DNA from: Lactiplantibacillus brownii
GTDB lineage: Bacteria; Bacillota; Bacilli; Lactobacillales; Lactobacillaceae
DNA length: 64,000 nucleotides
Reading direction: 5' to 3'
NCBI RefSeq assembly: GCF_031085375.1
Contig: NZ_JAVCWF010000001.1
Location: 558,001-622,000 of the forward strand
Shown here piece after piece: positions 1 through 9,362 of the stretch. The number at the start of each line of letters is the position of its first letter. Positions within the stretch are counted from its first letter, which is position 1. The notes under the pieces are model-generated. The model was not told where the DNA came from. It worked only from the letters and a program-made list of their open reading frames with translations, and made no database searches. Both the position numbers and the translations under genes were made by a program.

Positions 1-2022
1 GCGACTGGGATGCAGACCGAAGTGGGTCGTATTGCTGGCATGATCGAAGCTGCCGATGAAACCACGACGCCACTACAAGCCAACTTAACGCAACTTGGAA
101 AATCACTAACGATTCTCATTTTAGTAATTGCGGCCGTCGTCTTCGGCATTGGGATGCTACGGGGTAGCGAGAGCCTCATCAATATGCTACTAACGGCGAT
201 TTCTTTAGCTGTCGCAGCGATCCCAGAAGGTTTACCAGCTATCGTGACCATTACCTTGGCACTTGGCACACAACGGATGGCGAAACGCCACGCCCTAGTG
301 CGGAAACTGCCAGCTGTTGAAACGCTGGGAAGCACTGATATCATCGCTTCTGATAAGACTGGGACGTTGACACAAAATAAGATGACCGTTGAAAAGTTGG
401 TCGTGAATCAAGAACTCGTTGATGCACGGTCCACACATTTACCAACGGATAGTCATTTAGCCCAAGTGATGATCTTAAGTAACGATACTAAGATTATGGC
501 GGATGGCTTAGCCGGTGACCCGACCGAAACCGCGCTGGTACAATATAACTTAGATCAGGCTTATCCAGTTGATCAGTTATTAAAAGACCGGCCACGAGTC
601 AGTGAAGTGCCATTCGACTCAGAACGAAAATTAATGTCCACGGTTCATCCGCTTGATAACGGGAAGTTTTTAGTCGCCGTTAAGGGCGCACCCGATGAAT
701 TACTCAAACGGGTCACGGCTGTTGAAATTAATACTGAAGTACAACCATTGACGAAACCACTACGTGACCAAATTTTGGCGACAAACCATGACTTAGCCAC
801 ACAAGCTTTACGGGTCTTAGCCTTTGCCTACAAGGTGATTGACGTTGTGCCAACCACGGTCAATTCAACCACGCTGGAAAATGAGTTAGTCTTTGCTGGT
901 ATGGTCGGCATGATTGATCCTGAACGTCCAGAAGTCGCTCAGGCGGTCGTTGAAGCCAAATCGGCCGGAATTCGACCATTAATGATCACGGGTGATCATC
1001 GTGATACCGCCGAAGCAATTGCCGTTCGTTTAGGCATTATCGCTGCAGGTGACGATGCCGCCGTGATTACCGGTGCCGAACTTGATGAGATGAGTGACGC
1101 AGAATTTGGCAAAAAAGTTAGTGACTATTCAGTTTATGCACGGGTCGCGCCTGAACATAAGGTGCGTATCGTGAACGCTTGGCAGAAACGCGGCAAGGTC
1201 GTTGCGATGACCGGTGATGGTGTGAATGATGCGCCCGCTTTGAAAGCCGCAGATATTGGAATCGGGATGGGAATCACAGGGACTGAAGTGTCAAAAGGTG
1301 CCAGTGATATGGTCCTTGCCGATGACAACTTTGCGACGATCGTGGTAGCCGTTGAAGAAGGGCGAAAAGTTTTCGCCAATATTCAAAAAGCGATTCAATA
1401 CTTGCTGTCAGCCAACTTAGGTGAAGTCTTGACGTTATTCATGATGACCATGTTGGGTTGGCAAATCTTAGCTCCCGTTCACATTTTGTGGATCAACTTG
1501 GTCACGGATACTTTGCCAGCGATTGCGTTGGGGGTTGAACCGACAGAGAAAAATATCATGGCCCACAAACCGCGTGGCCGAAATTCAAACTTCTTCTCGG
1601 GCGGCGTATTCTCAAGTATCATTTATCAAGGGTTGCTTGAAGGTGGCATCACCTTATTGGTCTACTGGTTGGCAATCACGTATCCTGTGCATGCCAATGC
1701 AAGTCTGGCCCATGCGGATGCGTTAACCATGGCTTTTGCAACTTTAGGCTTGATTCAACTGTTCCATGCTTTCAACTCCAAGTCGATTCATGAATCCTTG
1801 TTTACCGTTGGCTTGTTCCGTAACAAGTTTTTCAACTGGGCAATCTTGATTGCCTTTGCGCTCTTAGCCATGACAATTGTTGTCCCAGGCTTTAACAGCT
1901 TGTTCCACGTGACGCATTTAGATGCTTACCAATGGGGGATCGTGTTTGCCGCGTCATTGGCAATGGTGATCGTTGTTGAAATTGTTAAGTTCTTTCAACG
2001 CCGTCATCTGCGACAAGCATAA
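1..2022 (+). CDS. P-type cation-transporting ATPase (Ca2+/PMCA-like), 5' truncated by window
   Basis: The C-terminal 673 residues of a P-type ATPase that pumps cations across the membrane at the cost of ATP. The reading frame is already open at base 1, so the start and the first transmembrane pair lie upstream of the window. Visible are the PEGLPA motif of the ion-binding helix, the phosphorylated Asp in DKTGT, the hinge GDGVND, and a C-terminal block of hydrophobic helices as in P2A/P2B pumps (cation_ATPase_C). The PEGLPA-DKTGT-GDGVND set fits a Ca2+-type or broad cation pump; the ion cannot be fixed from sequence. It stands alone, with the next gene 56 bp downstream. Confidence 0.93.
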   Translation, partial: ATGMQTEVGRIAGMIEAADETTTPLQANLTQLGKSLTILILVIAAVVFGIGMLRGSESLINMLLTAISLAVAAIPEGLPAIVTITLALGTQRMAKRHALVRKLPAVETLGSTDIIASDKTGTLTQNKMTVEKLVVNQELVDARSTHLPTDSHLAQVMILSNDTKIMADGLAGDPTETALVQYNLDQAYPVDQLLKDRPRVSEVPFDSERKLMSTVHPLDNGKFLVAVKGAPDELLKRVTAVEINTEVQPLTKPLRDQILATNHDLATQALRVLAFAYKVIDVVPTTVNSTTLENELVFAGMVGMIDPERPEVAQAVVEAKSAGIRPLMITGDHRDTAEAIAVRLGIIAAGDDAAVITGAELDEMSDAEFGKKVSDYSVYARVAPEHKVRIVNAWQKRGKVVAMTGDGVNDAPALKAADIGIGMGITGTEVSKGASDMVLADDNFATIVVAVEEGRKVFANIQKAIQYLLSANLGEVLTLFMMTMLGWQILAPVHILWINLVTDTLPAIALGVEPTEKNIMAHKPRGRNSNFFSGGVFSSIIYQGLLEGGITLLVYWLAITYPVHANASLAHADALTMAFATLGLIQLFHAFNSKSIHESLFTVGLFRNKFFNWAILIAFALLAMTIVVPGFNSLFHVTHLDAYQWGIVFAASLAMVIVVEIVKFFQRRHLRQA

Positions 2023-2078
2023 TCGTGAAGAATAGGGTAAAATAAGCAGTAACTTAATCTAAGAAAAGAGCTTATAAC

Positions 2079-2513
2079 ATGAGAAAAGCAACGATGGCAA
2101 CTTATATGCCAGTTCTATCTAAAGTGATCGAAAGTACCGAAAAAATGGGGGAAGAATTGAATCCTTCATTTGAAAAGTTACGGCAAGCAATTGATGATGA
2201 CGCAGTTGCTAAGATGGTGCCCGCTGAATTCAATGATATCCAGATGGAATTCACTGATGGGACCGAACAGTACCAACAAAACTTGCAAAAACTACAAAAA
2301 GCTGGCGTTCCGGCCCGCTTGATCGGTCGGCATCGCAATTTGATTGCTGCCTATGAAGCGTATGCTAACGCCTGCGCTGCCATGACTGCGAGTTTAAATA
2401 TTACTGATCAAACGGTTGATGTGGCTGCCTTTAATCAAGCAGAAAAAGATCAAGAAACTGAAATGACGCACGTTTCCAATGATGTGCAACGCATTATGAC
2501 CATGATCGGCTAA
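2079..2513 (+). CDS. Conserved small cytoplasmic protein, function unknown
   Basis: A 144-residue acidic, mostly helical protein without signal peptide or membrane segment. I do not recognise a family with confidence. The sequence is rich in Glu, Gln, Ala and Met, with a central KLQKAGVPARLIGRHR stretch and otherwise amphipathic helices, so a small helical-bundle protein is likely. A second ATG five codons in (2094) is an alternative start; neither has a strong ribosome binding site. It lies between the ATPase and tex and is followed by its own strong terminator, so it probably forms a short transcription unit. Codon use looks like the backbone rather than the mobile element. Confidence 0.7.
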   Translation: MRKATMATYMPVLSKVIESTEKMGEELNPSFEKLRQAIDDDAVAKMVPAEFNDIQMEFTDGTEQYQQNLQKLQKAGVPARLIGRHRNLIAAYEAYANACAAMTASLNITDQTVDVAAFNQAEKDQETEMTHVSNDVQRIMTMIG

Positions 2514-2526
2514 CCGAGATTAAACG

Positions 2527-2564
2527 AAGATCAATGACTGAGATTTTTCAGTGATTGGTCTTTT
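2527..2564 (+). terminator. Rho-independent terminator
   Basis: A long hairpin pairs AAGATCAATGACTGA with TTCAGTGATTGGTCTT and runs into TTTT. It ends the unit of the 144-residue gene upstream of tex. Confidence 0.85.
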
Positions 2565-2634
2565 AATTTAACGAAAAATTGGGGTTAAGCGCGTATAATA
2601 ATAGTATTAAGCAAGTCAAAGATTGGGTGAAAAA

Positions 2635-4815
2635 ATGGATAATCAAATTTTAAAACTCGTGCAACAAGCACTGACGAATTTTAAGCCGCAACAGATTAAA
2701 GCGGTATTGAGCATGATGGACGAAGGCAATACGGTACCATTTATTGCGCGATATCGAAAAGAGCGGACGGGCAACTTAGATGAAGTTGAAATTCGCGACA
2801 TTAAAGAAAATTATGATCGGTTAGCCAGTTTGGAAGGCCGTAAAGCGGATGTCATCAAATTAATTTCTGAACAACAACAATTGACGCCGGCATTGAAAAC
2901 GGCGATTGAAAAAGCCGATAAATTACAAGATGTGGAAGATTTGTATCTGCCGTATAAACAAAAACGGCGAACGAAAGCGACGATTGCAAAAGAAGCTGGT
3001 TTGGAACCATTAGCGGCTTGGTTGCTACGCTTTCCACAAACGGCACCAATCCAACAGGCACAACAATTTATTAACGCCGAAAAAGACGTGCCTGATGCCT
3101 CGGCAGCTCTAGCAGGGGCGCATGAAATCTTGGCCGAAGCGTTTGGGGATAATGCCCAATTACGGAATTGGATTCGTAACGAGACACGCCAACGTGGTGA
3201 ACTAGTCGTCAAGGTCAAACCGAAAGCCAAGGCTTTAGATGAACAAGGGGTCTATCAACAATACTATGATTTCACTAGTCCAATTAAGCAGCTGGTTTCG
3301 TACCGCGTGTTGGCGATTAATCGTGGCGAAAAAGAGAAAGTATTGCGTGCAAGTATTCAGATTGACCAAACGGGGATTGAGCGTTATTGCCACTTCCGGT
3401 TTATTGGTCAACATCAAGGACCAGCTGTTGCATTGATTGAAGCTGCTTATCAGGATGCTTACAAACGTTTTATTGGCCCGGCCATTGAACGCGAATTGCG
3501 TAACGAATTATCGGATGCCGCGGATGAACAGGCGATTAAGGTCTTCGGCGATAACTTGTATCATTTATTGATGCAAGCGCCATTAAAGGGACGGGTTGTG
3601 CTTGGCTTTGACCCCGCCTATCGAACGGGCTGCAAGCTGGCAGTGATGGATCCCAACGGCAAGTTTTTAGACAAATTAGTGATCTATCCACATAAACCTG
3701 CGAACGCCGAAAAGCGGGCCGCAGCGGCGGGTGAATTTAAAGTCTTTTTGGAAAAATACCAGGTAGAGATGATTGCGATTGGTAACGGGACCGCTTCACG
3801 GGAATCCGAAGAGTTTGTTGCCAATGTATTGAAGACAATGACCCGGCCGGTTTATTACGTGATCGTTAATGAAGCGGGAGCCTCTGTCTATTCTGCTAGT
3901 GATAATGCGCGGGCAGAATTTCCAGAACTCCATGTTGAACAACGTAGTGCCATTAGTATCGGTCGGCGGTTACAAGATCCACTAGCCGAATTAATTAAAA
4001 TTGATCCAAAATCGGTCGGGGTGGGGCAATATCAACACGATGTGCCACAAAAAGCCTTGACTAACCAGTTGGATATTGTGATTGAAACAGCCGTTAACCA
4101 AGTGGGTGTCAATTTGAACACGGCTAGTCCCGAATTATTGACGCATATTTCTGGCTTATCGAAAACGATTGCCCAAAATGTCGTTGCTTATCGTGATGCC
4201 AATGGGGAATTTAGTAGTCGACCACAATTGAAGAAGGTGCCACGACTGGGGCCTAAAGCCTATGAACAAGCCGTGGGGTTCTTACGGATTATTGATGGCA
4301 AGACCATTTTTGATAATACTGATATTCATCCAGAAAGTTATCCGGCAGCCAAAGCCTTGCTACAAGCGACCGGTTTAGCGACGACGGATGTTGGAACGGC
4401 TAAAGCTCAAAAATTATCACAATTGGATTTGACGCGACTAACTACTGAAACTGAGGTCGGTAAGTTGACACTACAAGATATCATCAGTAGTCTTCAAAAG
4501 CCTGGCCGTGACGTACGTGATACCATGCCGGCGCCGTTATTGCGACAAGATGTGTTAAAGATGAGTGATCTGAAACCAGGGATGCAACTGCAGGGTACCG
4601 TTAGAAATGTCGTGGACTTTGGTGCGTTTGTAGATATCGGTGTGAAGCAAGATGGGTTAGTCCATGTATCCAAATTAACGACTAAATTCTTAAAAGATCC
4701 GCGTCAAGCGGTCGCAGTGGGCGATATCGTGACGGTTTGGGTCGAAGAAGTGGATGAACAGCGGCAACGGATCGCTTTGACCATGGTCGACCCGAAAGTG
4801 TCAGCACATGACTGA
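2635..4815 (+). CDS. tex: Tex-family RNA-binding transcription accessory protein
   Basis: A 726-residue Tex protein, a nucleic-acid-binding factor linked to transcription and RNA handling. Order of parts: N-terminal helical Tex region, YqgF/RNase H-like fold beginning VVLGFDPAYRTGCKLAV near residue 318, helix-hairpin-helix repeats near 490-560 (LNTASPELLTHISGL), and a C-terminal S1 RNA-binding domain from about residue 645 (GMQLQGTVRNVVDFGAFVDIG). I place the start at ATG 2635, preceded by GGGTGA, rather than at the in-frame TTG 2623. A TATAAT box lies at 2594-2599. The SprT-like gene overlaps its 3' end by 8 bp, so the two are probably co-transcribed. Length is normal for the family. Confidence 0.95.
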   Translation: MDNQILKLVQQALTNFKPQQIKAVLSMMDEGNTVPFIARYRKERTGNLDEVEIRDIKENYDRLASLEGRKADVIKLISEQQQLTPALKTAIEKADKLQDVEDLYLPYKQKRRTKATIAKEAGLEPLAAWLLRFPQTAPIQQAQQFINAEKDVPDASAALAGAHEILAEAFGDNAQLRNWIRNETRQRGELVVKVKPKAKALDEQGVYQQYYDFTSPIKQLVSYRVLAINRGEKEKVLRASIQIDQTGIERYCHFRFIGQHQGPAVALIEAAYQDAYKRFIGPAIERELRNELSDAADEQAIKVFGDNLYHLLMQAPLKGRVVLGFDPAYRTGCKLAVMDPNGKFLDKLVIYPHKPANAEKRAAAAGEFKVFLEKYQVEMIAIGNGTASRESEEFVANVLKTMTRPVYYVIVNEAGASVYSASDNARAEFPELHVEQRSAISIGRRLQDPLAELIKIDPKSVGVGQYQHDVPQKALTNQLDIVIETAVNQVGVNLNTASPELLTHISGLSKTIAQNVVAYRDANGEFSSRPQLKKVPRLGPKAYEQAVGFLRIIDGKTIFDNTDIHPESYPAAKALLQATGLATTDVGTAKAQKLSQLDLTRLTTETEVGKLTLQDIISSLQKPGRDVRDTMPAPLLRQDVLKMSDLKPGMQLQGTVRNVVDFGAFVDIGVKQDGLVHVSKLTTKFLKDPRQAVAVGDIVTVWVEEVDEQRQRIALTMVDPKVSAHD

Positions 4816-5254
4816 TGGCCAACTACAACAATTAGTTAGCCAAATCTCCTTGCACGATTTTAAGCGGCCATTTCGCCACCGAGCTTATTTTAATGCGCGA
4901 TTGCGGACAACGGGTGGTCGTTACCAATTGGAAAGTCATAATATTGATATTAATCCTAAAATGTTGACGGATTTTGATGAGAAAACACTGGTTGGGGTGA
5001 TTAAGCACGAGCTTTGTCACTATCATCTTCATTTGACCCAAAGGGGGTATCAACATCGCGATGCTGATTTCAAACGTTTATTGGCCCAAGTAGGCGGCTC
5101 GCGTTATGCACCGACCCCGAAGAAACAAACCCGATTGGCGTATCGTTACACTTATCAGTGTCAACGTTGCGGCCTAGTCTATCATCGTAAACGACGCTTG
5201 GATACACAACGGTATACTTGTGGTCGTTGTCGCGGGCCAATCAAGCCCGTTTGA
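4808..5254 (+). CDS. SprT-like zinc metalloprotein
   Basis: A 148-residue SprT/Spartan-like protein. The zinc-metalloprotease signature HELCHYHLH (HExxH) is at about residues 60-68, and a C-terminal zinc ribbon of two CxxC pairs (CQRCG ... CGRC) follows. This matches the bacterial SprT-like family that usually follows tex in lactobacilli. Its substrate in bacteria is not established; eukaryotic Spartan degrades DNA-protein crosslinks. It overlaps tex by 8 bp and is likely translationally coupled to it. Confidence 0.9.
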   Translation: MTDGQLQQLVSQISLHDFKRPFRHRAYFNARLRTTGGRYQLESHNIDINPKMLTDFDEKTLVGVIKHELCHYHLHLTQRGYQHRDADFKRLLAQVGGSRYAPTPKKQTRLAYRYTYQCQRCGLVYHRKRRLDTQRYTCGRCRGPIKPV

Positions 5255-5260
5255 AAAGGT

Positions 5261-5289
5261 TTGCTTATCTGGTGGGGATTCGATAGAAT
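5261..5289 (+). promoter_or_regulatory. Promoter of hom-thrB
   Basis: TTGCTT (5261-5266), a 17-bp spacer, and TAGAAT (5284-5289), 36 bp before the hom start. No T-box or other leader structure was seen in the short 5' region. Confidence 0.7.
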
Positions 5290-5325
5290 TAGGCTAATTA
5301 TAATGACTATATGGAGGGATTATCG

Positions 5326-6612
5326 ATGGAAACAATTAAAATTGGGATCGTCGGGCTCGGCACCGTCGGGACTGGCGTGGTCAAAATGCTCCAAGCCCAT
5401 CAAGCTAAAATTTCTGAGATTACGGGACGTAACCTGGAATTAGCCTGTGTGGTCGTCCACAACTTAAAGAAGCATCAAACGACTGATTTGGGGGACGTGC
5501 GGTTGACCGACCAGATTGAAACTTTGATCGATGATCCTGAAATCCAGATTATGGTTGAAGTGATGGGGTCGATTCATCCGGCCAAAGAATACATTACACG
5601 TGCCTTGCAAGCTGGGAAGCATGTGGTAACTGCCAATAAGGATTTAATTGCCCAATATGGTCGCGAACTGGTCCAAATTGCGCGCGAGAATCATCGGGAT
5701 CTATTTTACGAAGCCAGCGTGGCTGGGGGTATTCCCATTCTGCGGACAATTGATAACAGTTTTGCTGCGGATAAGATTCAACGCGTGATGGGGATTGTCA
5801 ATGGGACGACCAACTACATCATGACGCAAATGTTGACGAAAAATTGGTCGTATGATCAAGCGTTGAGTTCTGCGCAAGATTTGGGTTTTGCCGAAAGTGA
5901 CCCAACCAATGATGTCGAAGGTCTGGATGCGGCCTACAAAATGATTATTTTGACGCAATTTGCCTTTGGGATGAGTTTGTCGATGACGCATGTCAAGGTG
6001 CAGGGGATTACTAAGATTAGTCCTGAGGATATTGCAGAAGCCCATCAGTTAGGCTATACCATTAAGTTGCTTGGAATTGCGGAAGAAATCGATGATCGAA
6101 TTGCTGTTTCAGTTGGCCCAGTACTGGTTTCAGATCATCATCCGTTAGCAACCGTGCAGAATGAAAATAACGCTGTTATGGTGACCGGGACCGCAGTTGG
6201 CGACACGATGTTTTATGGGCCCGGTGCGGGTGAATTGCCGACCGCCAATAGTGTTTTGAGTGATATTACGACGGTTGCCAAAAATATTGCGCTGAATACG
6301 ACGGGGAATACGTTTAATTCCTATCGGCAAGAAACTGTTTTGGCGGCACCGACGGATGTGATTTATCCGCACTTTATCGCCTTGAAGATGCGTGATGTCC
6401 CTGGGATGATGTTACGATTAACTGAAATTATGACGCGAGCGAAAGTCTCGTTTAGCCGTATCATCCAAAATCAATTGGGGGACGGCAACGCGCGGGTGGT
6501 CATCATCACCCATGCCATGAATGATCAGCAGTTAGCGGACATTACGGCAGCCATTGCTGGTCAAACGGACATGCATTTATTAGCCAGCTATAAAGTTTTG
6601 AAGAACGAGTAG
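5326..6612 (+). CDS. hom: Homoserine dehydrogenase
   Basis: A 428-residue homoserine dehydrogenase that reduces aspartate semialdehyde to homoserine with NAD(P)H, on the route to threonine and methionine. Visible are the N-terminal Rossmann motif GLGTVGTG, the catalytic core (EASVAGGIPILR; NGTTNYI), and a C-terminal ACT domain (about residue 350 on: MRDVPGMMLRLTEIMT) that commonly senses threonine. ATG 5326 is chosen because GGAGG lies 9 bp upstream; the in-frame ATG 5311 overlaps that ribosome binding site. thrB follows after 8 bp, so the two form an operon. Confidence 0.97.
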   Translation: METIKIGIVGLGTVGTGVVKMLQAHQAKISEITGRNLELACVVVHNLKKHQTTDLGDVRLTDQIETLIDDPEIQIMVEVMGSIHPAKEYITRALQAGKHVVTANKDLIAQYGRELVQIARENHRDLFYEASVAGGIPILRTIDNSFAADKIQRVMGIVNGTTNYIMTQMLTKNWSYDQALSSAQDLGFAESDPTNDVEGLDAAYKMIILTQFAFGMSLSMTHVKVQGITKISPEDIAEAHQLGYTIKLLGIAEEIDDRIAVSVGPVLVSDHHPLATVQNENNAVMVTGTAVGDTMFYGPGAGELPTANSVLSDITTVAKNIALNTTGNTFNSYRQETVLAAPTDVIYPHFIALKMRDVPGMMLRLTEIMTRAKVSFSRIIQNQLGDGNARVVIITHAMNDQQLADITAAIAGQTDMHLLASYKVLKNE

Positions 6613-6620
6613 GTGAGTAG

Positions 6621-7496
6621 ATGTTAAAGATTTCAGTTCCAGCAACGTCCGCTAATTTGGGTCCAGGATTTGACTCAATAGGGCTAGCGTTAGCCATGCC
6701 ATTGACAGTGACACTGTTAGGACCTAGCCAAGACTGGCAAGTTGAACACCCATTTGGGGCAGCCGTCCCGACGGATGAACGCAATTTGATTGTTAAAACC
6801 GCTTTGAGCTTAGCTCCGGATCTGGCACCGCAACGGTTAAAAGTGACTTCAAATATTCCACTAGCTCGTGGTTTAGGCAGTAGTTCGACCGCGATTGTGG
6901 CGGGTTTGGCAGTTGCCAATGAATTATCAACCAAACCTATTTCTAAAAATGACTTGTTATTGCGAGCGACCGAATTAGAAGGACATCCTGATAATGTGGC
7001 GCCGGCAATACTGGGCGGTTTAGTTGTGGCGACTTATGTTGATCAAAACGTCCAAGCGGTTCAATTGCCAATACCAGAGTTGTTCGCGAGTGTCTATGTC
7101 CCTAATGAGGAATTGTTAACGTCGGCTAGTCGCAAGGCGTTACCGGTACAGCTCCCATTTAAACAAGCGATTGCTGGCAGTAGCATTGCGAATACGTTGG
7201 TTGCGGCGTTGGCAACCCAAAATTGGTCATTGGCGTTGACATTAGTAGAACAAGATCGGTTCCACGAACAATATCGTGCCAAGCTGGTACCAGCCTTAGC
7301 AACGATTCGGGCAACGGCACATGCAATGGGAATCGTCGGAACTTATTTAAGTGGCGCTGGGCCGACGATTGTGACTCTCGGAACGCAGGTAGACTTGAAA
7401 AATTTACAAGCAAAATTGAAACAAAACACGTCATTGACTGGACAATATCATCTGCTACCAGTTGATGCTCAAGGGATTAAGGTTGATAAATCTTAA
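6621..7496 (+). CDS. thrB: Homoserine kinase
   Basis: A 291-residue GHMP-family kinase that phosphorylates homoserine, the step before threonine synthase. The N-terminal motif PATSANLGPGFDSIG and the ATP-binding glycine/serine loop PLARGLGSSSTA are both intact, as is the C-terminal GAGPTIV segment. Length is normal. The gene is the second in the hom operon, starting 8 bp after hom with the ribosome site GGTGAG. It ends just before the promoter of the tRNA-Leu gene. Confidence 0.97.
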   Translation: MLKISVPATSANLGPGFDSIGLALAMPLTVTLLGPSQDWQVEHPFGAAVPTDERNLIVKTALSLAPDLAPQRLKVTSNIPLARGLGSSSTAIVAGLAVANELSTKPISKNDLLLRATELEGHPDNVAPAILGGLVVATYVDQNVQAVQLPIPELFASVYVPNEELLTSASRKALPVQLPFKQAIAGSSIANTLVAALATQNWSLALTLVEQDRFHEQYRAKLVPALATIRATAHAMGIVGTYLSGAGPTIVTLGTQVDLKNLQAKLKQNTSLTGQYHLLPVDAQGIKVDKS

Positions 7497-7503
7497 TTAA
7501 GCC

Positions 7504-7532
7504 TTGTCAGACTCACGACATTTTGTTAAAAT
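7504..7532 (+). promoter_or_regulatory. tRNA-Leu promoter
   Basis: TTGTCA (7504-7509), a 17-bp spacer, and TAAAAT (7527-7532). The expected start point is about 13 bp before the mature tRNA. Confidence 0.8.
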
Positions 7533-7552
7533 GGTTTTTGTGAGTTATTGAT

Positions 7553-7637
7553 GCGGCCATGGCGGAATTGGCAGACGCGCAAGATTAAGGATCTTGTGAG
7601 GGTTAACCTCATGGAAGTTCGAATCTTCTTGGCCGCA
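7553..7637 (+). tRNA. tRNA-Leu (anticodon AAG, decodes CUU)
   Basis: The acceptor stem GCGGCCA/TGGCCGC closes the cloverleaf. The anticodon stem CAAGA/TCTTG holds loop TTAAGGA with anticodon AAG, a long class II variable arm (GTGAGGGTTAACCTCAT) is present, and the T arm is GTTCGAATC. The discriminator is A and CCA is not encoded. This tRNA is the integration target: bases 7610-7637 are repeated at the far end of the mobile element, and the complete gene is kept on the left side, so it should remain functional. Confidence 0.95.
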
Positions 7638-7739
7638 CTAAACTTTTGAAGCATTACAAACGTTGTTAAACCGGCGTTTGTGGTGCTTCTTTTTTGTCGT
7701 CGAGCTTCGAAATGGCTTGCTGATGCGTTTTTTGATGAC
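7610..7739 (+). repeat. Left attachment-site repeat (attL)
   Basis: A 130-bp direct repeat of 27416-27545 with three mismatches. It spans the last 28 bp of tRNA-Leu, the terminator and about 44 bp beyond. A tRNA 3' end duplicated next to a tyrosine integrase gene is the usual sign of site-specific integration. The repeat is longer than a typical recombination core, so the true crossover lies somewhere within it. Confidence 0.9.
7648..7695 (+). terminator. tRNA-Leu terminator
   Basis: A 15-bp stem (GAAGCATTACAAACG with CGTTTGTGGTGCTTC, including two G-T pairs), a 12-nt loop and TTTTTT. An almost identical copy is at 27454-27501 in the right-hand repeat; one T-to-C difference there turns a G-T pair into G-C. 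Confidence 0.9.
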
Positions 7740-7954
7740 AAAAAAGTGTGCTAGAGACTGGTATAGAGAGGTTTCAAAGGGGTTGAATTTGCATCGAATT
7801 TGGTATTATATGGATTTTAAGCTAAAAACAAGCCGTTTTACCAACGAATGTTATCACCTAAAAACACCTAAATTTAAGAGTGTGAAGAAGAAAAACGTGA
7901 ATCACATTGATAGTCATTCACGTTTTTTTGATATGAAATTGATGTTAATTTGAT

Positions 7955-9181
7955 TTATTCAAAAAAGTTAACTTGGCCGATTTTTCTTTGCACACTATCC
8001 ATGGTATGAAGATAGTGTTTGGCAAAGGTTTCCAGCGTATCTCCAATACTAGCCGCAATTGCTTCGGCGTCTGGATTAGCATGGTAGGCCAAGGTTGCGT
8101 AAGTGTGACGTAACGAGTAAAGGCTGTATTTAGGTATCATCGGACTAGTATCACGAAGTTTCGGCCATAGCTTAGAGCCTAAATAGGAAACTCGGTAAGG
8201 TAAGCCATCGCCATGGGCAAATACCATGAAGAGCTTTTCAGCACCCTCATCCATGCACCAACCGTAATCTGGATTCTTAGCGGCACGGGCTTGGATAATT
8301 TTGTATTGGCTGAGTAAAGCCTTTCGCACGGTTTCATTAAAATAAACTCGACGGTGGACACGGTTTTTAGTAGTTTTAAATAGCTTAGCTTTTTCTTTGG
8401 TAGCGGTTATTGCTTTATTAATCCATAGATAATTTTCTTCCCAGTTAACCGAATGTTTGAAATCAAGTGCCGCCATTTCTTGATCGCGTAATCCAGTTCC
8501 AGCCATGACAGTAACGAAATTCAATTCCCACTGTCTAACTTTAGGACTAGCCTTTAAGTCATCCATTAATGTCTGCAATTCAATTTGTGTATAAGCGTTA
8601 CGAGTAGTGGACGAATTAATGATTTTATCTTGCTCATTAGCGGGTGGGATAATTTTATCCACGCTGACATGTCGCATGTTGTTCTTTTCGATGTAGCCGG
8701 TCTGCACGGCAAACGTTAGGATATTGCTGAGCGCTCGCTTGTAATTGTATAAGCCACTATGTGATAACTGTTTATGAGTAAGCTTGGTATAGCGTTTGGT
8801 CGCGTCGATTAAAAATTGATTGAGAAATCTAAAGCTTAATTGGTTAAGCCGTTTCTTGCCGATTAAAGGAATGATTTGGCTGTCAACGGTTGAGGTGTAT
8901 CGCTCAAAAGTAGCGGTGCCCCGATTAGGATGCTCTTTACGCCAGACATTGTTGATGAAAGCTCCTAATGTTGGAGAGTCGCCTCGGCCTTGGTCAAAGG
9001 CTTGTTGGGTTTCTTGCACCCACCTATTAGCAGCCCTTTTAGCTTCTCTAATAGTTCGAATATTTTCTTGCTTACCGAATCGCTTCGTTCGAAGCTTGGT
9101 GCCGCCTTCAGGTTGTTCAAATCGATATTGTAGAATCCAACCTTGTTTCTTACTAATTTTGCGAAGGTTAAGTGTTCCCAT
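7955..9181 (-). CDS. int: Tyrosine recombinase / phage-type integrase
   Basis: A 408-residue integrase that should catalyse insertion into and excision from the tRNA-Leu 3' end. The N-terminal AP2-like arm-binding region (MGTLNLRKISKKQGWILQYRFEQ) is followed by the SAM-like core-binding region. The catalytic domain shows the first Arg in AGTGLRDQE, the box SLRHTYATLAYH, and the Tyr nucleophile in FAKHYLHT near the C terminus. I prefer ATG 9181 (ribosome site GGAGCGG) over the longer frame reaching 9250. It reads toward attL, as expected for an integrase next to its site. Confidence 0.95.
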   Translation of the reverse strand: MGTLNLRKISKKQGWILQYRFEQPEGGTKLRTKRFGKQENIRTIREAKRAANRWVQETQQAFDQGRGDSPTLGAFINNVWRKEHPNRGTATFERYTSTVDSQIIPLIGKKRLNQLSFRFLNQFLIDATKRYTKLTHKQLSHSGLYNYKRALSNILTFAVQTGYIEKNNMRHVSVDKIIPPANEQDKIINSSTTRNAYTQIELQTLMDDLKASPKVRQWELNFVTVMAGTGLRDQEMAALDFKHSVNWEENYLWINKAITATKEKAKLFKTTKNRVHRRVYFNETVRKALLSQYKIIQARAAKNPDYGWCMDEGAEKLFMVFAHGDGLPYRVSYLGSKLWPKLRDTSPMIPKYSLYSLRHTYATLAYHANPDAEAIAASIGDTLETFAKHYLHTMDSVQRKIGQVNFFE

Positions 9182-9291
9182 GATAAATCCGCTCCAATCA
9201 TTTTTAATTAAGTCTATGTGATGAATCATAACGTCAGACGTTCGAAACATCTAGTCGATTTTTATCACGTTTCACTTTTAAATAAAGTGCA

Positions 9292-9321
9292 TTGTATCAG
9301 CATGAACAATAGCGGTATGAT
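9292..9321 (+). promoter_or_regulatory. Promoter of the methyltransferase gene
   Basis: TTGTAT (9292-9297), an 18-bp spacer, and TATGAT (9316-9321), 41 bp before the methyltransferase start. It diverges from int. Confidence 0.5.
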
Positions 9322-9362
9322 GAAATAGTGAAGAATATGATGACCAAAAATGGAGAAGTAAT

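Noticed and set aside
7663..7953. Protein gene after tRNA-Leu
   Set aside because: The frame runs through the tRNA terminator and the att repeat and has no ribosome site.
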